This document shows, piece by piece, positions 1-8,700 of a stretch of 64,000 nucleotides of DNA. The notes beneath the pieces are model-generated. The model was not told where the DNA came from. It was given only the letters and a program-made list of their open reading frames with translations, and ran no database searches. The stretch is from positions 372,001-436,000 of the forward strand of contig NZ_JACRWE010000003.1 of NCBI RefSeq assembly GCF_014323405.1. The letters are read 5' to 3'. Position numbers and translations under genes: made by a program. How positions within the stretch are numbered: the first letter of the stretch is position 1; each line of letters opens with the position of its first letter. Origin of the DNA: Romboutsia faecis. GTDB lineage: Bacteria; Bacillota; Clostridia; Peptostreptococcales; Peptostreptococcaceae.

Positions 1-306
1 ATTATCTTTATATATATTGTTCCAATAATATATTTTTCTTAGACATTCTTCTATTGTATAATAATCAATTAAATATATTAAATTATTATCCTCTAGCTTC
101 TCTACGAAACTATCAGGATATATAATTACAGCATTACTTTTATGCCATCGTATTAAAGCTTCAGCCCCTATAAGCTTCCCATTTTTTATATTATATTTTG
201 GTTGATATACAAATTTAAATTCTCTTCGCTTTATACCATTCTTGACTTCTTCGTAAAGTTTACTTTCATTATTATTTGAGCAAAGTTTAAACTCTTTTTT
301 ATACAT
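1..306 (-). CDS. Stand-alone EAL-domain protein, probable c-di-GMP phosphodiesterase (3' end outside the window)
   Basis: I translated this from the reverse strand, starting at the ATG at 304-306. The 102 visible codons begin almost directly with an EAL domain: QPKYNIKNGKLIGAEALIRW contains the signature Glu-Ala-Leu, followed by a PDSFVEKLEDNN stretch typical of the family. EAL domains hydrolyse cyclic di-GMP to pGpG. No sensor domain or GGDEF domain precedes it, so it would be a free-standing enzyme. Whether the downstream metal-binding residues are intact cannot be seen because the gene leaves the window. A ribosome site (GGGGGGTGAC) lies just upstream. It follows the histidine kinase at 383-1513 by 76 bases on the same strand, so they are probably co-transcribed. 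Confidence 0.85.
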   Translation of the reverse strand, partial: MYKKEFKLCSNNNESKLYEEVKNGIKRREFKFVYQPKYNIKNGKLIGAEALIRWHKSNAVIIYPDSFVEKLEDNNLIYLIDYYTIEECLRKIYYWNNIYKDN

Positions 307-382
307 ATGTCACCCCCCATTTGATTAATAAACTAAACAAAACCATGTTATAATAACTTTATTACTATTTCTTTTATCACAT

Positions 383-1513
383 TTACTGCTCATATATATC
401 AGATAATTCTATTTTTATTCTTTCTAAGCTATTCATATCAACCTTATAATAAGTTATATCTATTTCTTCACTCTCATTTATTATATTCGGCAGGCTTATT
501 ATGAACTCACTACCCTCTCCAACTTTACTTTCTACACTAATATTTCCATTATGTATTTCTACTAAAGCCTTACTTAAGGCTAAACCAACACCACTTCCTT
601 CAGATACTTTCGTAAATCTATTTTCTACATTAGAGAAACTTTCAAATATAGTATTTATTTTACTATTACAAATTCCAATACCTGTATCTCTTATAGATAT
701 TTTAGTATACTTATCTTCTATTTTTAAACTTACATATACGTATCCCTTAGGTATATTAAATTTTATAGCGTTTGAAATTAAATTTAATATTACTCTTTCA
801 ATCTTATCCGTATCAAATCTAAGTATATGTTCTTCTAAGTTTGTATCAAATATCAAACTTATATCCTTGAATTTTTTATAATTGTTTATGCTATCACATA
901 TAGATTCTACAAAACTAACAATATCATGATTTCTAGGATTAAAGTCCATACATCCAGATTGAATATTTGTTAAATCAATAAAGTTATTAGATAATTTTAA
1001 TATCCTTAGACTATTAGTATTTATAAGTTGTAAATTATTTATAAAGCAATCCTTACAGTTTCCAATCTTACATATCTTACATTTATAATCTAACAGTTGT
1101 ATTGAACTAAATATCATATTAAGTGGTGTTCTAAACTCATGTTTAATATTAGAGAAAAATCCATTTCTTAGTTTCTCAAGCTCATACTTATATGATTTAT
1201 CTTTCATTATATTTAAAATTGCATTTACATTTTGTCCATCATCAGTTATTGGAATTTTAGTAACTTCAAAATATTTAATTTCACCATTAGTGTTAATTAT
1301 TTTTTGACTGTATTTCAGTGCTTTACTATTTTCAATCACTTCTTTACTTTTTATAGCATTATACTCTTTGTATTCTTCTCCTGTATTCATAAAATTTTCA
1401 ATGTAGCTTTTATTACAATATAGCATTCTTCCATTCCTATCTTCATAAAAAATACATTCCCCTATATTGTCTAAGGTTAGTTTTAGTACACTATGTTTAA
1501 AAACATTCTCCAT
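383..1513 (-). CDS. PAS-domain sensor histidine kinase with a four-cysteine insertion in the DHp domain
   Basis: This 376-residue orphan kinase has no membrane segment or signal peptide, so it is probably cytosolic. Residues 10-105 look like a PAS domain (GECIFYEDRNGRMLYCNKSY). The HisKA box follows with phospho-accepting His125 (IKHEFRTPLN). The ATPase carries an N box (NLISNAIKFN, 244-253), a G1 box (DTGIGI, 276-281) and a G2 box (GSGVGLAL, 306-313). Between the two DHp helices lie Cys145, 148, 153 and 156 in a CxxC-x4-CxxC arrangement, which suggests a metal or redox site. No response regulator is adjacent. The EAL gene follows it. Clostridial orphan kinases often feed Spo0A, but nothing here proves that target. 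Confidence 0.88.
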   Translation of the reverse strand: MENVFKHSVLKLTLDNIGECIFYEDRNGRMLYCNKSYIENFMNTGEEYKEYNAIKSKEVIENSKALKYSQKIINTNGEIKYFEVTKIPITDDGQNVNAILNIMKDKSYKYELEKLRNGFFSNIKHEFRTPLNMIFSSIQLLDYKCKICKIGNCKDCFINNLQLINTNSLRILKLSNNFIDLTNIQSGCMDFNPRNHDIVSFVESICDSINNYKKFKDISLIFDTNLEEHILRFDTDKIERVILNLISNAIKFNIPKGYVYVSLKIEDKYTKISIRDTGIGICNSKINTIFESFSNVENRFTKVSEGSGVGLALSKALVEIHNGNISVESKVGEGSEFIISLPNIINESEEIDITYYKVDMNSLERIKIELSDIYEQ

Positions 1514-1627
1514 TTAATTGCACTCCTCTACTAAAAATATTCTCTCTCTTATAAGTATTTATAGTTTATATATTCTTGTAAAATAGTGTCTTTTAATCCA
1601 ATAGATGATTTAGAATATATCTAGTTT

Positions 1628-1750
1628 TTACTCTTCTTCAGAATTATATCTTTCTAAAATATCGACTAAATATTCAATAACTTCATATTCCTTTGGTAAT
1701 CTTTTTTTTATAACCTCTATTTTATCTGCTATATTTATTTCCGAATCCAT
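1628..1750 (-). CDS. Small acidic protein of 40 residues, unrecognised
   Basis: This is a 41-codon reading frame with a very good ribosome site (AGGAGGT, 7 bases before the ATG at 1748-1750). The product is highly charged and predicted helical (KIEVIKKRLPKEYEVIEYLVDILERYN), with a Glu-rich C-terminus and no cysteine. It is transcribed towards the PAS kinase and divergently from the XRE regulator at 1937. That layout is shared by small regulatory partners of XRE repressors and by Spo0E-like peptides, but the Spo0E signature SxxLD is absent. I do not recognise a family. Confidence 0.6.
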   Translation of the reverse strand: MDSEINIADKIEVIKKRLPKEYEVIEYLVDILERYNSEEE

Positions 1751-1936
1751 AATATTACCTCCTGCCTTTTATACATTTTACATCCTCATTGTGTAATTTA
1801 CAATACACAATGCGATTTTTTTCCATTTTTCCCCATATTTTTCTTATTTTAAAATGATTTTAATTTTTTTTTTTTTAATTTTACATTGAGTAATAATATT
1901 CTAGATTATATACTATAAGAATGGAGGTGTTGCGTA

Positions 1937-2263
1937 ATGAACGAAAGGTTAAAATTAATCAGAAAAAATTTAGGTCTTTCTCAAAAAAAATTTGGAGAGA
2001 AAATACATCTATCAGTTAGCCAAATTTCCTCCTATGAAAATAAGTTCAGAAATATACCAGAAAGAACTATATTAAATATAATTAGAGAATTTAACATAAA
2101 TCCTGATTGGTTAAGATATGGAAAAGGAGATATGTTTGATAATACAAAGTCTATTGATAATTTAATTTATAAAATAAATTCATTATCAGAAGAGGATCAA
2201 TTATTTATTAATAGAATTATTGATTGTCTATATAAATCTTCTTGTGATAATAAATCTAAATAA
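1937..2263 (+). CDS. XRE-family helix-turn-helix transcriptional regulator
   Basis: The product is 108 residues. Residues 4-60 form a Cro/C1-type HTH (LKLIRKNLGLSQKKFGEKIHLSVSQISSYENKFRNIPERT), followed by the frequent motif DWLRYGKGDMF. A short helical tail (residues 75-105) probably dimerises. The start is supported by GGAGG about 9 bases before the ATG. It is divergent from the 40-residue gene at 1628-1750, so the shared 186-base interval, which has a long T/A run, may hold its operator. SinR-like or phage-type repressors have the same architecture, and the target is unknown. Confidence 0.88.
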   Translation: MNERLKLIRKNLGLSQKKFGEKIHLSVSQISSYENKFRNIPERTILNIIREFNINPDWLRYGKGDMFDNTKSIDNLIYKINSLSEEDQLFINRIIDCLYKSSCDNKSK

Positions 2264-2351
2264 TATAGTACATATTATCGAACCATTTTAAAAGTTTTTA
2301 TACTAAATCAGCTAAACTAACCTCTATTTATGACTAATTAATATATTTTCA

Positions 2352-2387
2352 CATAAAAAAGACTGTTATTGATACAGTCTTTTTTAT
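2352..2387 (+). terminator. Intrinsic terminator of the XRE gene
   Basis: An 11-bp stem (AAAAAGACTGT / ACAGTCTTTTT) with a short loop is followed by a T run. It lies about 90 bases downstream of the regulator's stop codon. Confidence 0.8.
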
Positions 2388-2639
2388 GTTTATTCTATTA
2401 TAATTCATAATAAACTTAGTATTTTGTAAACTGAAAATAGATCTAAATAGATTATATTAATATAATATTTACTTAGAGCTATTTTATATTTTAATAATGT
2501 ATATGGTTAATAATAAAAAGCTATATTATTAATTATTAATCAATACTTACGATCTCATAATTTCTAGTACCAAGGCCTAGTTCTTCGATTTATTTGCTAC
2601 ATTTATATATACAATATTTTCTCTTCCCATAAAATATTC

Positions 2640-2817
2640 TTTAAACCACTATACCCAGGACTAGAAGCTCATATATATATTGTCTGGAAGATATATCTTA
2701 AAGGTAAATACTATTCTAATTGTTTCTGAATTAAATCAAAAAAACTCAGCAACCCCAGCACATACACCTATTAATTTACGTCAGTTATATATATCTATTT
2801 TGTATAAATCTCTCCCA
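2640..2817 (-). pseudogene. PspC-domain protein remnant
   Basis: On the reverse strand, codons from 2780 read RKLIGVCAGVAEFF, a stop, then FNSETIRIVFTF. This matches the core of PspC domains (typically R-K-x-x-G-V-C-x-G-x-A-E-Y-F, then D-P-T-x-V-R). A TGA interrupts it immediately after the FF. Upstream, an ATG at 2815-2817 starts MGEIYTK, which ends at a TAG and is out of frame with the core. I therefore see at least one frameshift and two stops. PspC proteins are small membrane proteins of envelope stress responses. This call rests on my reading of the motif, and a profile search would settle it. Confidence 0.55.
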
Positions 2818-2975
2818 TTAGCTCTTAAGATTTTTACTATTATTGCATTTTACCACTTTTCTATTCTTGTTATAAATGTCTTAAAATGTGTAACAACATT
2901 AATTAATTGTGATATTACTTATTGAACTATAAAAATATTATGTAGATTATGTATATATTATCTGACATTATAAAA

Positions 2976-3043
2976 ACACATAATAAAAAATAACTATATA
3001 TAAGTATTAATATTTCTTATATGTAGCTATTTTTTATTATGTA
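2976..3043. terminator. Long AT-rich hairpin (about 29-nt arms), possible bidirectional terminator
   Basis: The left arm (about 2976-3004) and right arm (about 3014-3043) are imperfect inverted repeats. They share CATAATAAAAAATA then CTA-ATATAAG with a few mismatches, around a loop of about 10 nt. It lies between the PspC remnant and the DUF1540 gene. The arms are longer than in the other terminators here, so a decayed small mobile element cannot be excluded. Confidence 0.45.
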
Positions 3044-3126
3044 TTTTAGCTTGTGATATATTAATTTTAGAACTATTTGTTTTTTAATTAGGAATTATTT
3101 CTACTTATTAAATTAGATATATATTC

Positions 3127-3168
3127 AAATACGCTTCTACCAATATTTTATGAAGCGTATTTTTTTAC
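3127..3168. terminator. Terminator next to the DUF1540 gene
   Basis: The inverted repeat AAATACGCTTC / GAAGCGTATTT is followed by T7 on the plus strand. It ends five bases beyond the stop codon of the minus-strand DUF1540 gene. The T-run is stronger on the plus strand, so it may act in both directions. Confidence 0.65.
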
Positions 3169-3172
3169 AGTA

Positions 3173-3553
3173 TTAAATATGTTCTCCATAATCAAATGAA
3201 TCGCAACATGCATTGTATGCATCTATTTGAACACAATCTGCATGACATTCTTTATTGTCATTATATATACAATTATGAGCTTCACATTTTATATCGCATG
3301 GCTGTGTAGTTGAATCACCTACACCATTTACAAAATTGCTATTAAAACTATTAAAAAATTGTTCTTTCTCTTCAGAATTTTCAGCCATTCTATCTACATA
3401 ACTGCTACTATCTCTATCTACAAAACTTGTACAAGTAGTCCCTTCAGTAGATACTGCGCCAAGTCCACTTACATGTATAGAACCTGCCTTACACTCATAA
3501 TCTTGATTATGTGCACAGTCAGTTGCATTACATTTTAAATTCCCTCTTTGCAT
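3173..3553 (-). CDS. Cysteine-rich protein with two DUF1540 domains
   Basis: The product is 126 residues with two DUF1540-like cysteine modules. One is at residues 6-43 (LKCNATDCAHNQDYECKAGSI...CTSF) and one at 85-121 (IKCEAHNCIYNDNKECHADCV...CCDSF). They are separated by a Ser/Glu-rich linker. The cysteine spacing suggests metal binding. DUF1540 proteins are widespread in clostridia, often spore-associated, and their biochemical role is unknown. A GAGGAGG site precedes the ATG by about 9 bases. It is monocistronic, with a terminator at 3127-3168. Confidence 0.85.
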   Translation of the reverse strand: MQRGNLKCNATDCAHNQDYECKAGSIHVSGLGAVSTEGTTCTSFVDRDSSSYVDRMAENSEEKEQFFNSFNSNFVNGVGDSTTQPCDIKCEAHNCIYNDNKECHADCVQIDAYNACCDSFDYGEHI

Positions 3554-4580
3554 TCTATTTACCTCCTCAATCTTAATAAATATCTATTTTATTATTTCCA
3601 AAAGATAAAATATAATTCGATTTGATATTTTTAGTTTTTATGTTTTTATTTCTACTAGGAATTTATTTATTTTTAATTTTTAAATTGTTTATATTATTTA
3701 TCTCTACTCTATTTTTTCAATTAGTTTATATCTATTTAAATCACTTAATCTTTATATTCCCTTTTCCTTCTACGGATTTATCTAATAGCTGAATTAAGCA
3801 TTATTTTAGCAAATGATGAGAAAAATAATAATTAATATGATAAAATGCAAATTCATAAGGTGATTTCCCTGGTAATATCTAAATAAAATTCTAGTAAGAT
3901 TGTACACAGAGATCTGCTAAAATAAAATTATTATCAATTCAAGAGAATTCCAATTAATTATCCTCATAAATTTTATATTTATTTTTGTTTTATTACAATA
4001 ATCATTGAAATCCATATAACAGTACATAAAAGCATTTAAATATAAGATGTTATTTTTTTATATATTTTACCCTGACTTATCTTATTGTGATTAATTAAAC
4101 TTTGATTATACTATACACTTTTGTATCTTATTTCCCAAACTCAGAATAATTACATTAAATTCATTTTTAAATTATAGAATTAAAGAAACTTTATATAAAG
4201 TATATATATTAAGAAAATAAAAGGTTAAAAAGATTGTAAAATATAAATAAATATTGAAATTTTATATTCTCATAGCACGAAAGTTATTGTAATATATCTG
4301 ATTTTGCTGCATTATCATTAATACATGTACCGGCAAAAGTAATTCTATTATGGTTAGATTTCTACATGCTAATAGAGATCGTAAAGATATGTAAGTAATA
4401 ACTTACTACTAAATAATTCTAACAAATTATTTTCTTTATTTAAGATAATGATATAATTAATATGATAAAGGATGTCAACTGACCATCCTTTAATTGCATA
4501 TTTTACATCCTTTTTATAAATTTATTTAATATTATATATGTTATAATAATGATATATAAATAAGAAAGGGTGATAAAGAT
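3554..4580. other. One-kilobase intergenic stretch without a convincing gene
   Basis: This stretch is very AT-rich with no sustained codon structure in six frames. A 22-codon fragment ending at 4394 reads NSIMVRFLHANRDRKDM and could be a leftover of a DUF4397-like coat protein, but it is too short to call. The last about 60 bases hold the promoter region of the gene at 4581. This is probably decayed gene space. Confidence 0.5.
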
Positions 4581-4832
4581 ATGTTGGAATATAAATATGA
4601 CACACAGTTACTCATTGATGGAGTTGATCTTAACGAAGATATAATAAATGAATTTTTTGCCAATAACTTTAAAGGTGATTGCTTACTTGCTGTTGGTGAT
4701 TCAGAACTCATTAAAATTCATTACCATACCAATGAACCTTGGAGAGTATTAGAATACTGTGCTTCATTAGGAGAAATATATGATATTGTAATTGAAGACA
4801 TGGAACGTCAATCCAAAGGACTTAAGGGTTAA
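4581..4832 (+). CDS. Short stand-alone protein resembling the C-terminal domain of FakA/DAK-like kinases
   Basis: The product is 83 residues. The segment YDTQLLIDGVDLNEDIINEFFANNFKGDCLLAVGDSELIKIHYHTNEPWRVLEYCASLGEIYDIVIEDM resembles the C-terminal (DegV-partner, Dak1_2-type) region of fatty acid kinase FakA. In full-length proteins a similar block carries GDxxLxKVHxHTxxPGxVLE and the IEDM-like ending. The N-terminal DhaL ATP-binding domain is absent, so it cannot be a kinase alone. It has its own ribosome site (AGAAAGGGTG) and a strong terminator, so it is expressed as a unit and is not an obvious fragment. It may be a regulatory or lipid-binding-protein partner. Confidence 0.7.
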   Translation: MLEYKYDTQLLIDGVDLNEDIINEFFANNFKGDCLLAVGDSELIKIHYHTNEPWRVLEYCASLGEIYDIVIEDMERQSKGLKG

Positions 4833-4904
4833 TATATTTACATATAATTAATTTCAACTTATGATATAATTAAAATTTAAATTTAATGATTTTATATATT
4901 ACAA

Positions 4905-4952
4905 AATAATAATAAAAGTGGACAACCTAGTTTGTCCACTTTTATTATTATT
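4905..4952 (+). terminator. Strong intrinsic terminator
   Basis: The near-perfect inverted repeat AATAATAAAAGTGGACAA / TTGTCCACTTTTATTATT surrounds a 5-nt loop. It sits after the 83-residue gene. It faces the decayed minus-strand operon and can act for both. Confidence 0.85.
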
Positions 4953-4963
4953 TCATATAAACA

Positions 4964-5045
4964 TTAATTTAAAGTATTACTAAAAGTAATTATTACATTT
5001 GTACCTTTATCTACCTTACTTTTAATATCTAATAAAGCTTTTTAT
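4964..5045 (-). pseudogene. C-terminal scrap of a histidine kinase ATPase domain
   Basis: On the reverse strand, ALLDIKSKVDKGTNVIITF followed by a stop resembles the end of HATPase_c domains (typically V-x-S-K-V-G-x-G-T-x-F-x-I-x-L). No kinase body precedes it; the VanZ-like gene ends directly upstream. It is best read as the 3' relic of a deleted kinase related to the others in this region. Confidence 0.5.
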
Positions 5046-5549
5046 TTAATTTACTAATATTATTATTGATAAAAGACCTACTAAGACTACTGTAGCAATA
5101 AAAGCTAGTATATTAAATACTTCAATCGTTTTATTTTTAAATAGTTTAGCAAGTAAATAAAATATTACAATACCTATTATTCCACCTAAAGTATTACCCA
5201 AGAGATCTGTTATATCTGTAACACCTATAGATAAAATAAACTGAAAAATTTCAATTGCTAAACTTATAAAAAATGCTGGTGCAATTTTTTTAACAAAAGG
5301 AAGTTTTGGATTTAACATACATGTATAGATACCCACAGGTACGAATACAAGTATGTTGTTGATAATTTCTTTAATATATATTTTTCCATTTACAATAACA
5401 GAAGCAGAAAAAGGAATTAAATTTATACTCCTGCTACTATAATTTACATCAAATGGAGTACCCATTTTAAATAAAAGAATCCATACTAAAATTAAAAAAT
5501 ATAATGTAAACAAAACAATAGTTATTTTACGTCGCTTTTTGTCTTTCAT
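5046..5549 (-). CDS. VanZ-like family membrane protein
   Basis: The product is 167 residues with about five membrane segments. It starts with a basic N-terminus (MKDKKRRK). The motif NLIPFSASVIVNGKIYIKEIINNILVFVPVGIYTCML and the later AIEIFQFILSIGVTDITDLLGNTLGGIIG are diagnostic of the VanZ family. VanZ confers low-level teicoplanin resistance in enterococci, while most clostridial VanZ-like proteins have no known substrate. AAAGGAGA precedes the ATG. It stands alone, with a kinase relic immediately downstream. Confidence 0.9.
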   Translation of the reverse strand: MKDKKRRKITIVLFTLYFLILVWILLFKMGTPFDVNYSSRSINLIPFSASVIVNGKIYIKEIINNILVFVPVGIYTCMLNPKLPFVKKIAPAFFISLAIEIFQFILSIGVTDITDLLGNTLGGIIGIVIFYLLAKLFKNKTIEVFNILAFIATVVLVGLLSIIILVN

Positions 5550-5697
5550 ATAATCTCCTTTCTATGGAAGATTCTGATACTTTGAATCACCCAATTATTT
5601 ATTTTTATATAAAATTTTCTTATTAAAACTAATCCATATATTAATTCCATTTATAATGTATTTACTTAATCTATATTATAATATTTAACTAATAAAA

Positions 5698-5739
5698 ATA
5701 AAATAAGCTAAATGAAATTACTTCATCTAGCTTATTTTT
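5698..5739 (-). terminator. Terminator of the intact propeller kinase
   Basis: AAAATAAGCTAAATGAA / TTCATCTAGCTTATTTT with a 5-nt loop ends at the kinase stop codon. It is nearly identical to the hairpin at 16108-16151 after the paralogous kinase, so the terminators were duplicated along with the genes. Confidence 0.85.
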
Positions 5740-8700
5740 CTAATTATTATCCTCAGTACATTCTAATACGTCAGGAATACCTATTGTAAATTTACTACCT
5801 TTGTTAAGTTCACTTTCAAGTCTGATGTATCCCCCATGGAGCTCTACTATATGTTTAACAAGAGTTAATCCAATTCCACTACTACTCGCCTTTGTAGCAC
5901 CTGTTCCTTCGACTTGAGAGAATCGTTTAAATATAAAATCTTGATCTTCTTTTGATATTCCTATTCCAGTATCTTCTACACTAATTTCTATATAATCTTC
6001 TACTTCTTTAATATATAATCTAATTTCTCCACCTTCAGGAGTAAATTTAACTGCATTACCTAATAAATTAATTATACATCTTTCTATTTCTGTAGCATCA
6101 CAAGATATAATTTTTTCTTCCATATATGGATCAATTACTAAAGATATTCCTTTTTTCTCTATAAACTTACTCATATTAAGTGCAGTTTCTTCAGCTAAAT
6201 ATACTATGTCATTATTTTTTTTATAAATTTTATATTCTCCCGTTTCTATCTTAGAACTATCTATAATATCACCTATTATTTTTAATAAATTATCACAGCT
6301 TTTAATTATCATATTCATATATTCATGAGTTTTTTCTTGTGTCATAACCTTATCTTTAGTAAAAGCATTTATCAACTGTACCGTAGATACTATGATATTT
6401 ATAGGAGTCCTAAGTTCATGAGATAAATTAACAAAATAATTATTTTTGAATTTCTCTTTATCTATTATCTCTTCACTTAACCTCTTATTTTCTTGTAATT
6501 GCTTGTTTAAATTAATTGTCTTTTGATCTACTAAATGCTGTAATATTTTTACATAATTTATTATATAACAAATTAGTGCAAGTCCAATAATGATATAAAT
6601 TAAGTACGCTAATGGAGTCTTCCAAATCGGTTGTTTAACCCTGATATTCATAATTGTTTCATCTGTTAAATTACCATGTCCATCTCTTGCTCTTAATTTT
6701 AAAGTGTACTTAGCTGATTCTAAACTCTCAATATCTAAATAATTTCTGTAATCTAGAAATTTCCACTCAGAGTCAATTCCTTCAATCATATACTCATAAG
6801 TTATATAATTTAAGTTTTGGTAATTTGGTAAAAAATAATCTATGTATAAATTTTTATCATCATATCTTAAAACCAGTTCATTACCATCATAAGTAACTTT
6901 ATTATCTCCTATATATATATCACCAATAACGACTTTCTCATCAACTGCTTTAGACTTAACGATTTCATCTGGATTGAAATATGTTATTCCATTCGTACTA
7001 CCAAATATCATAATTCCATTTTTTTGCTTAAAACTAGAATTTAAATTAAATTGATATCCTTGTAAACCATCCATTTTTGAGAACTTAACAATTTTTTCTG
7101 TTTCTATATTAAATTTATTTAATCCATTATTAGTACTTATCCAAAGATTATCACTATCATCTATTAATATAGAGTTTATAAAGTTATTACTTAAACCTTC
7201 AGCTGTAGTATATGAAGTAAATTTTTCTGTTTTTATATCTAATTTACTTAGACCTATATTTGTTCCTATCCATAAATTCCCTAAATCATCAAATATCATA
7301 CAATTTATATAATTATTAATCAATGAATTTTCACTTGAAAAATCATGTTTATATCGCTTAATTACTCCATTTTCCTTGTGAAATTTAACTAATCCTATAT
7401 TAACTCCACCTAACCAGATAATATTATCATCATTTTTATCTGGTAGTATGTATGATATATGATATGGGGTTATATTAAATTTATTTAGATTATTATTATA
7501 GTAAGTTCTTTCTTCTGTATAAATTTTTTGACTATAAAAACCATTTGTCGCTGATACCCAAATAAATTCTCCATCATCATATATATAATTTAACTCATTT
7601 GAATATCCATCTTTAAGTATATGCTGTTGATATGAAAAATTTTCTGTATCAAATGAAATTGTCTCCTTATTTGTAACAATAACTATAAATCTATCACCTA
7701 TTTTAAATAAGTTTTTTATATATTTATTGCTTAAACTTAATTCATCATTAATATTGTACAAACGATCAACATATTTCCCACTTTTATCATATATATAAAT
7801 TCCATCAAATTTAGTAGCTACCCATAAATATTTATCATCTTCTAATATGGATACTATATTTTTGTCTTTATCACTATAATTAAATTGCTTATTATAATTT
7901 AATATACATACACCTTTATCAGTACCTATCCATATTGTACCATTACGATCTTCATAAAAACATGATATAGAATTACTTGTGAGTTTATATTCTGAATTCA
8001 TATCTTTATTAAATATTTCATAATTAAGTGTATCTTGTGAATATTTTATAATACCATTGCTACTTGATATCCAAATGTTATTTTGACTATCACTTAATAC
8101 AAAATTATTATTATCTATATTATTTGGCTTTTTATTTGCAGCAAACATTTCAATCCGCTTTTCTTTTATGCTATATTGTTTTACCCCCTCATTATCAATG
8201 ATCCATACAATATCTGATAATTTATTGATATCATATATAAGAATTCCACCTTTAGTAGAAATCCACACTTTATTTAAATCATCTATTTCTATATTATATA
8301 TGTAGGATTTTTCATCATATATATGAAGTGTGTCCTGATTTATACTTAAATCTTTCCTTATAACATTTACCCCGTACTTTGTTCCAACCCATATTGACCC
8401 ATCTTTATATTCTTCTAAACATGTTATAGATGAATTAGTTAATGAATTTATATCATCTTCGTCATGATAAAAAGCTTTAACTTCTAAACTTTTTATGTTT
8501 ATCTTCATTAATCCATTTTCTGTTCCAACCCACATAATATTATCTTCGTAATTGCTATTCAATAAAGATGTTATTCTTAATTCCCCTAACCTATATTTAT
8601 CATGTTCCATATATCTTAATCTAATAACCTTATCTGTATCCTTGTTCAAAATATCTAAACCATGATCAGTTCCTATCCACATATTACCACAGTCATCTTC

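Noticed and set aside
2680..2925. Plus-strand frame of 81 codons
   Set aside because: It begins with TTG without a ribosome site and is a shadow of the PspC remnant on the other strand.
4329..4394. Possible DUF4397-like peptide fragment (SIMVRFLHANRD)
   Set aside because: It has only about 20 codons, no start, and one matching motif, so it is not enough to annotate.
6900..6935. AT-rich repeats in the kinase genes resembling CRISPR-like periodicity
   Set aside because: The periodicity comes from Reg_prop protein repeats of about 50 residues, with diverged DNA.
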